Positions 59,767 to 64,000 of a DNA stretch of 64,000 nt are shown piece by piece (within the stretch, counting starts at the first letter, position 1; each line of letters starts with the position of its first letter). Below the pieces are notes generated by a model, which saw nothing but the letters and a program-made list of their open reading frames with translations, was not told where the DNA came from and made no database searches. Source of the stretch: Krasilnikovozyma curviuscula (Eukaryota > Basidiomycota > Tremellomycetes > Cystofilobasidiales > Mrakiaceae); the NCBI GenBank assembly GCA_014825775.1, contig MVAQ01000050.1, forward strand, positions 1 to 64,000, read 5' to 3'. The position numbers and the translations under genes are program-made.

Positions 59767-61870
59767 CTAGCCATAACCATCTAAATCCAGAGCAGCAATC
59801 AGCTGGGACTGCCCCATCCGAAGACGGTCATCATCGCTGTCGTCATCGTCACTCTCATCATCCTCGTCGTCTTCTTCTTCTGACTCATCCTCATCCTCCT
59901 CATCTTCCTCGTCTTCCTCATCTTCACCCTTCTCCTCATATTCGAGTTGCTGTTGATCGCCATTCCGCATTGCGTTGACAATGGCATCTTCATCATCCTG
60001 GTCGAACTCTTCATCAATACCACCGACATCATCTCCGATTTCGCCAGGGTCGTCGCTTGGATACTCCCCGGCTTCTTCATCAACAAGCTCCATGGGATCT
60101 GCGTACAAGACGGGCGACGTGATGTTGCCATCCTGAAGGATATCTCCACTCCCTTGGTCAAGATTTTCCGCTACGCTAAAGGATATCGGCGCTTGGAGGG
60201 TCGACGGTGGTGATGTTGATCGAGAGGTTAATTTCGCGAAGGGATGAGGCACGACGACAGCGCCGTTCTTATTCGTGGAGACATTGGAAGAGATCCTTGG
60301 TGTCAAGTCTAGACTATGATTAGAGGCAAAGTCGTCTTCTTTCTCTTGATCAACAGCAAAAGCGACGTGGTGATTGTGAATTGTGTGGTGAGTTGACGGT
60401 TCGGATATTGTAGGTGAGTTGTAGATAGGCGGGGCTGAGTTTGACAACGAGGAGGAGTTTATATTGACAAACGATGGGGCGGAGGATAATGTTGGAGTTG
60501 AGGCACCAGAACTGGGTGCTGAATGTGTCCGAAGGTACTTACTGGGCGAAATGCCTGTTTCTTGTTCTAGTATCGAAAGGGCGGGTGAGTGTATCGCTGA
60601 AAGAGATGGTGCATCTGACGCTTTCCTAGACGATGATCGGGATGAGAGGTGCGATGAAATTGATGGCTGATGAGATGAATATTGCTGCTGCTGCTGCCAG
60701 GTTGGAGATGAAGGAAGTGTCGGTGAACTGGGACCACTTCCTGGCCGGTGGTTGGAGCTCGAGTCCGAGAACGTAGGGCTTTGAACGCGACTGACATCTC
60801 TTGATCGTGATCTGACTCTAACCAACGAGCCATTGACATTTTCGGCAGAGGCGATGGATGAATGAGCTGATGAAGATCGTCGTTCTCGACCCGAGGCCCC
60901 AGAAAGATTTTGGAACTCTTTGGCAGAGAGACCAACAAAGTCGACAATCGAGGTCCGTCCTATTCCCTGGCCATCTAAGTTTTCCCTCGATGTCGGCATA
61001 GGAGGTGGTCCCGGGTCGAACACCAGCTTCAGCCCCAAACCCTTCCCGCTATTCGCTACAGGTGATGAGAAGGACGATTGCTTCGGCCACAGCCATTTGG
61101 GAAGGTAGTCTATTCTTGGCAGATTGAGTGTTTGAGGTGGAAGTTTCGAAGAAGAAGCGGTATTTGAGACGGATTTGGGGAGGGAGGAAGACGATTCTGG
61201 TTGGCTGAAGGAGGACAGGAATGATGAAAGTGAAGGGTTTTCATCTGCTGTGGGTTCAGATCTATAGGCAAACAAGTCAGATATGGAGAGGGGCTCGTGC
61301 TGTTTGTTGATATTCACCTCTTGATTTCAGCCCAAATACTATCCATTGACCAGTTTTGTACCTTCCTCAAGCACGCAACCATGAGCGAAGTGTTTATGGT
61401 TCCATCTGTGCAGTGTATATACAGAGGGAGATTACGAACGTCCGTCATGATCTATAGATATGAGCAGAACAAAAATCGCCAGTTTCGTCGCAAGGACGCA
61501 CGAAGTACAATGAGCAGTTATTCATCAGCCCCTAATTTCAGCTTTGGAAGAAAGGAATTACACATACCTTCAAGCACTTGGCGACGTTCTCCTTTGTTAG
61601 CCCGTGAGTTTCCTCTCCAGCGGCCGGAGATTCTATCCAATGGACCTGGACATTTTCTTGCTCTGTCCAAGCTTTGATAAGTTTACTCTTGATCGGTACT
61701 GGTGTCAGTGATATGATGGTCTTCAGGTGAAGTCTCTTGAGGTATCGTAGGTTCCTTTGAAGAGGAGCTGAGCCTCTGTATATCGAATCTTCGCCGCTGC
61801 TGGACTGAGACGAAGCGACGATGGAATTCCTGAACGGTGGGATGACGAGAGAAGGCTGGAAGTTGCTCAT
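59767..61870 (-). CDS. Siw14/Oca-type tyrosine phosphatase-like protein with degenerate active site and acidic tail
   Basis: The N-terminal part resembles the fungal Siw14/Oca family of phosphatase-like proteins. The start at 61870 (MSNFQPSLVIPPF) is followed by DSIYRGSAPLQRNLRYLKRL and LKTIISLTPVPIKSKL. After an intron the loop where CX5R should be reads LYIHCTDGTINTSLMVACL: the Cys is present but the Arg position is Asn. The third exon starts after a further intron (about 61264-61316) and gives about 500 residues of Ser-rich sequence. It ends in a strongly acidic region (Glu/Asp runs, 59830-59945) and the final ALDLDGYG. Probably a catalytically dead or non-classical phosphatase, perhaps a scaffold. 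Divergent from EMC2. Confidence 0.75.
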
Positions 61871-62072
61871 GGCCAGGACCCAAAAGCTGTGAAGTTCAAT
61901 CCCAGGCCCCAGAACTGACGGTAGAGAGCTTCTGGGAGGGAAGAGGCGACGGTGGCCAGCTGCTGGTTGGACGACGGACAGCACAGGCGCAGCGATGCTG
62001 CCTCCGACTACGTTTTACCCATCAAAATCACATTGGATTTGATCTCTTTCTGGATTGGGCCTCTCATTTGGA
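61871..62072. promoter_or_regulatory. Bidirectional promoter between the pseudophosphatase and EMC2
   Basis: A 202-bp gap between divergent start codons. No specific site was recognised. Confidence 0.4.
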
Positions 62073-63352
62073 ATGTCTTCAACTGTAGAAACGCTGTCCA
62101 ACTTCCGGTTATATGGGGTACGAAGTAGCAAAGAAACGTCGCAGCTGGCTCTCGGATTGCTGAAGAAGTCGAGCAGTAAACTTGGAGAACAAGGTTAGTC
62201 TCTAGTTCTGAATCTCTCTCTCTCTCCTGTACCATGCTGTGTTTTGGATATTTGGAAGATCTGGGAAGGGAAGAGAGAAAAGGCAATGCCTCGAGATGAG
62301 AGGCTTTCCGTCACCAGCAGGGAACTAATGTTGATCATTGGCCTTCAAACTCTGCAGAATGGACGGTGCTGGAGCAGTGTGCTATTGCTTCGCTAGATAT
62401 TGGCCAGATATCGTTGGCATCTGTGAGTACGAGCCACTCCAGTTCGAGAGTATAAACCACCTGATATATTTTACTCCAGGATTGTATATCTCGTCTATCA
62501 GAGAAGTTCCCAGGCTCACCTCGAGTCATTGGGTTGCAAGGGATGTTGCTAGAAGCTGAAGGGAAAGAGAGTGAAGCTAGAATTGTGTACCAGGACTTGC
62601 TGAAGGTTGATGAAACAAACTTAGTCCGTTTCCTTGTCATCTACATCTTACTTGGTGCTCAAGCACTGACTGTATGATGGGTGTTTATCTTTTGATGCAT
62701 CTAGACTGCACTCAGAAGATTGATCTGTCTACCCTCTCTGACGCCCAAGCAGCGCATCCCACCGCTACTCACCTACCTCGACACGTTCTACACGGACGTC
62801 GACGGCTGGTCTCTGCTGGCAGACCTCTACGCTTCACTGGCACTGTACGTTTTATTATGTTGATGTGGAAACCTTCTTCGCTTGCTTCTTACTGTAGACA
62901 CATTGCGGTTTTGCAGGTATCCTCAATCTCTTTCAGCTCTTTCGAATCCAATGCTCATAGCACCGCAAAATCCATTCTGGGCCTTAAAGCACGCCGAAAC
63001 TGCGTACACAATTGGAGACTATGCGCTGGCCTTCAAATCATACCTTGTCAGTCTCGTCGCAATCATAGCACATTCCTAATTCCACTACTAACCTCTCAGT
63101 CAAAAGCTCTGCATTTCACTCTCTTCCACAACAGCCCCTTCAGTCCGACCGTGGTGGGGTCTCAAGCAAACATGTCGACATCTCCTTTCTCCCTCACGTA
63201 CCTCGACGTCCGCGAGCGGTGCTGTGGCAGAGAAAGTTCCCGAGGTCGATCTTTTAGCGACGGAGATGCTTACGAAGGCTTACAGCGGAAAGGGAATCTC
63301 CCCTGAAGTGAGAAAGGTAGTTCTGCAAACGTTAGAAAACTTCACAAAATGA
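62073..63352 (+). CDS. EMC2: ER membrane protein complex subunit 2
   Basis: EMC2 is the TPR scaffold on the cytosolic side of the ER membrane complex that inserts membrane proteins. Exon 1 is 62073-62193 (MSSTVETLSNFRLYG). A long intron (62194-62357) splits a Glu codon so that the frame continues EWTVLEQCAIASLDIGQISLA. Further exons give FPGSPRVIGLQGMLLEAEGK, TPKQRIPPLLTYLDTFYTD, VDGWSLLADLYASLALYPQS and NPFWALKHAETAYTIGDYAL. The last gives RPWWGLKQTCRHLL, ending at the TGA at 63350-63352. The order and motifs match EMC2. One donor (GTCCGT at 62624) is non-typical. The exon before RPWWGLK could start at 63106 or nearby. About 285 residues. Confidence 0.9.
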
Positions 63353-63449
63353 GGTTAGGCTGTAATAGAAAAAACTTGATGCGTTTCTTGCAACCAGAAA
63401 GTCTTGAACAACAAACATCAGACACAATTACCGCCTCCCACTACTGTAT

Positions 63450-64000
63450 CTATACTTGATGCAAGTCCATTTCGTACGAAATCGAAGAGATCCCCCAGGC
63501 TCTAGTCCCAACTCTACTGCCGCCGAAAACCTGCAAGACGTCCAATGGTTTCCGACCTTCATTTCCGTCCAAGCCATACAGTGACGGATCGATCGCTGGT
63601 TGAAGAGATTGTTTCGGCTCGAAAGGAGCGAGGTCAGGAAGCTCTGATAGTCGTTCGACGACAGCGCGCGTTGGTTGGGTTTCTCGTGGAACCAAAGGCA
63701 TTTGAGTGCTACAGAGCAACGGTCAGTATAAGATTTGTGTTCGAGAACAAGTAAACAGACTGACTGTGGTTCGTAGAATCCAACTGGGGGTCCTGGTCTC
63801 CACTTCTGTCGCAGCGGAAGGGCCGTCAAAGGGAGATCACCATTCTCAGTGACGGCTGCTGAGGTATCCAGGCCACCTTCACTGTAACCACCTGGTGTTG
63901 ATGCATCTATCATAGACCCTTCTCTTCCCTTACCCTTTTCCAGCTTGGGGAATTTCCGTTGGGCCACACCGTCATCATCGACTTCGGAGGCAGCCCGAGC
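63450..64000 (-). CDS. Unrecognised protein, C-terminal part, cut by window edge
   Basis: Not recognised. Reading from the right edge, an acidic/basic stretch (ASEVDDDGVAQRKFPKLEKG) leads into LPLRQKWRPGPPVGF. An intron with acceptor near 63718 follows. The last exon encodes QMPLVPRETQPTRAVVERLS, a Pro/Leu-rich segment with DPSLYGLDGNEG, and ends SYEMDLHQV at the stop at 63450. No transmembrane segment or enzyme motif. It is tail-to-tail with EMC2, about 100 bp away. The reading frame choice relies on in-phase splicing and is moderate. Confidence 0.45.

Noticed and set aside
59947..60213. 88-codon + strand open frame opposite the acidic tail
   Set aside because: A shadow of the acidic repeat, reading Ile/Val/Leu-rich complement codons.

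Overview
The window is nuclear DNA of a basidiomycete fungus, most probably a yeast of the Tremellomycetes (Cryptococcus/Tremella/Kwoniella type). The genes are densely packed and cut by many short GT..AG introns, mostly about 45-70 nt. Neighbouring genes often run in opposite directions, and the recognisable proteins (ATG15, REV3, PRP19, EMC2, RRN6-like, FAM72, WASP, ARPC2) form a fungal/eukaryotic set. There are no bacterial operons, CRISPR arrays, rRNA genes or recognisable transposons. The species call is inference from style and family resemblance.

Left third (1-24.2 kb): the N-terminal half of a WASP/Las17 protein (-), cut by the window edge; an F-box-like gene with doubtful ends (+); a class I methyltransferase (-); a beta-carbonic anhydrase (+); a mitochondrial dicarboxylate carrier (-); a Zn2Cys6 transcription factor (+); a Ser-rich hypothetical gene (-); a WDR70 homologue (+); an MFS transporter (+); and the large gene for DNA polymerase zeta, REV3 (-).

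Middle (24.2-48.2 kb): the spliceosomal/ubiquitin ligase PRP19 (+); a FAM72-family protein (-); a gene-poor stretch of about 2.9 kb; a VBA/FNX-type MFS transporter (+); an F-BAR/DEP/RhoGAP protein of Rgd2 type (+); the autophagic lipase ATG15 (+); an RRN6/TAF1C-like RNA polymerase I factor (+); an NADP-type alcohol dehydrogenase (-); and a Ser-rich hypothetical gene (-).

Right third (48.2-64 kb): a complete GFA-domain gene with its promoter lies on a 1,119-bp segment (48813-49931). The same segment occurs again, in the same orientation and nearly identical, 3,992 bp downstream (52805-53923). The two copies flank the ARPC2 gene (+). Then follow an SDR dehydrogenase (-), a PI-PLC X-domain protein (-), a UPF0014/FetB-like membrane protein (-), a Siw14/Oca-type pseudophosphatase with a very acidic tail (-), EMC2 (+), and the C-terminal part of an unrecognised gene (-).

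Functionally this is mostly core-genome content: actin nucleation (WASP, ARPC2), Rho signalling, DNA damage tolerance (REV3, WDR70, PRP19, perhaps FAM72), autophagy, rDNA transcription and ER membrane protein insertion. I see no obvious new multi-gene system. The clearest unusual structure is the duplicated GFA segment. Next come the F-box-like gene with an in-frame stop, the RhoGAP domain without its arginine finger, and the UPF0014 permease with no adjacent ATPase.
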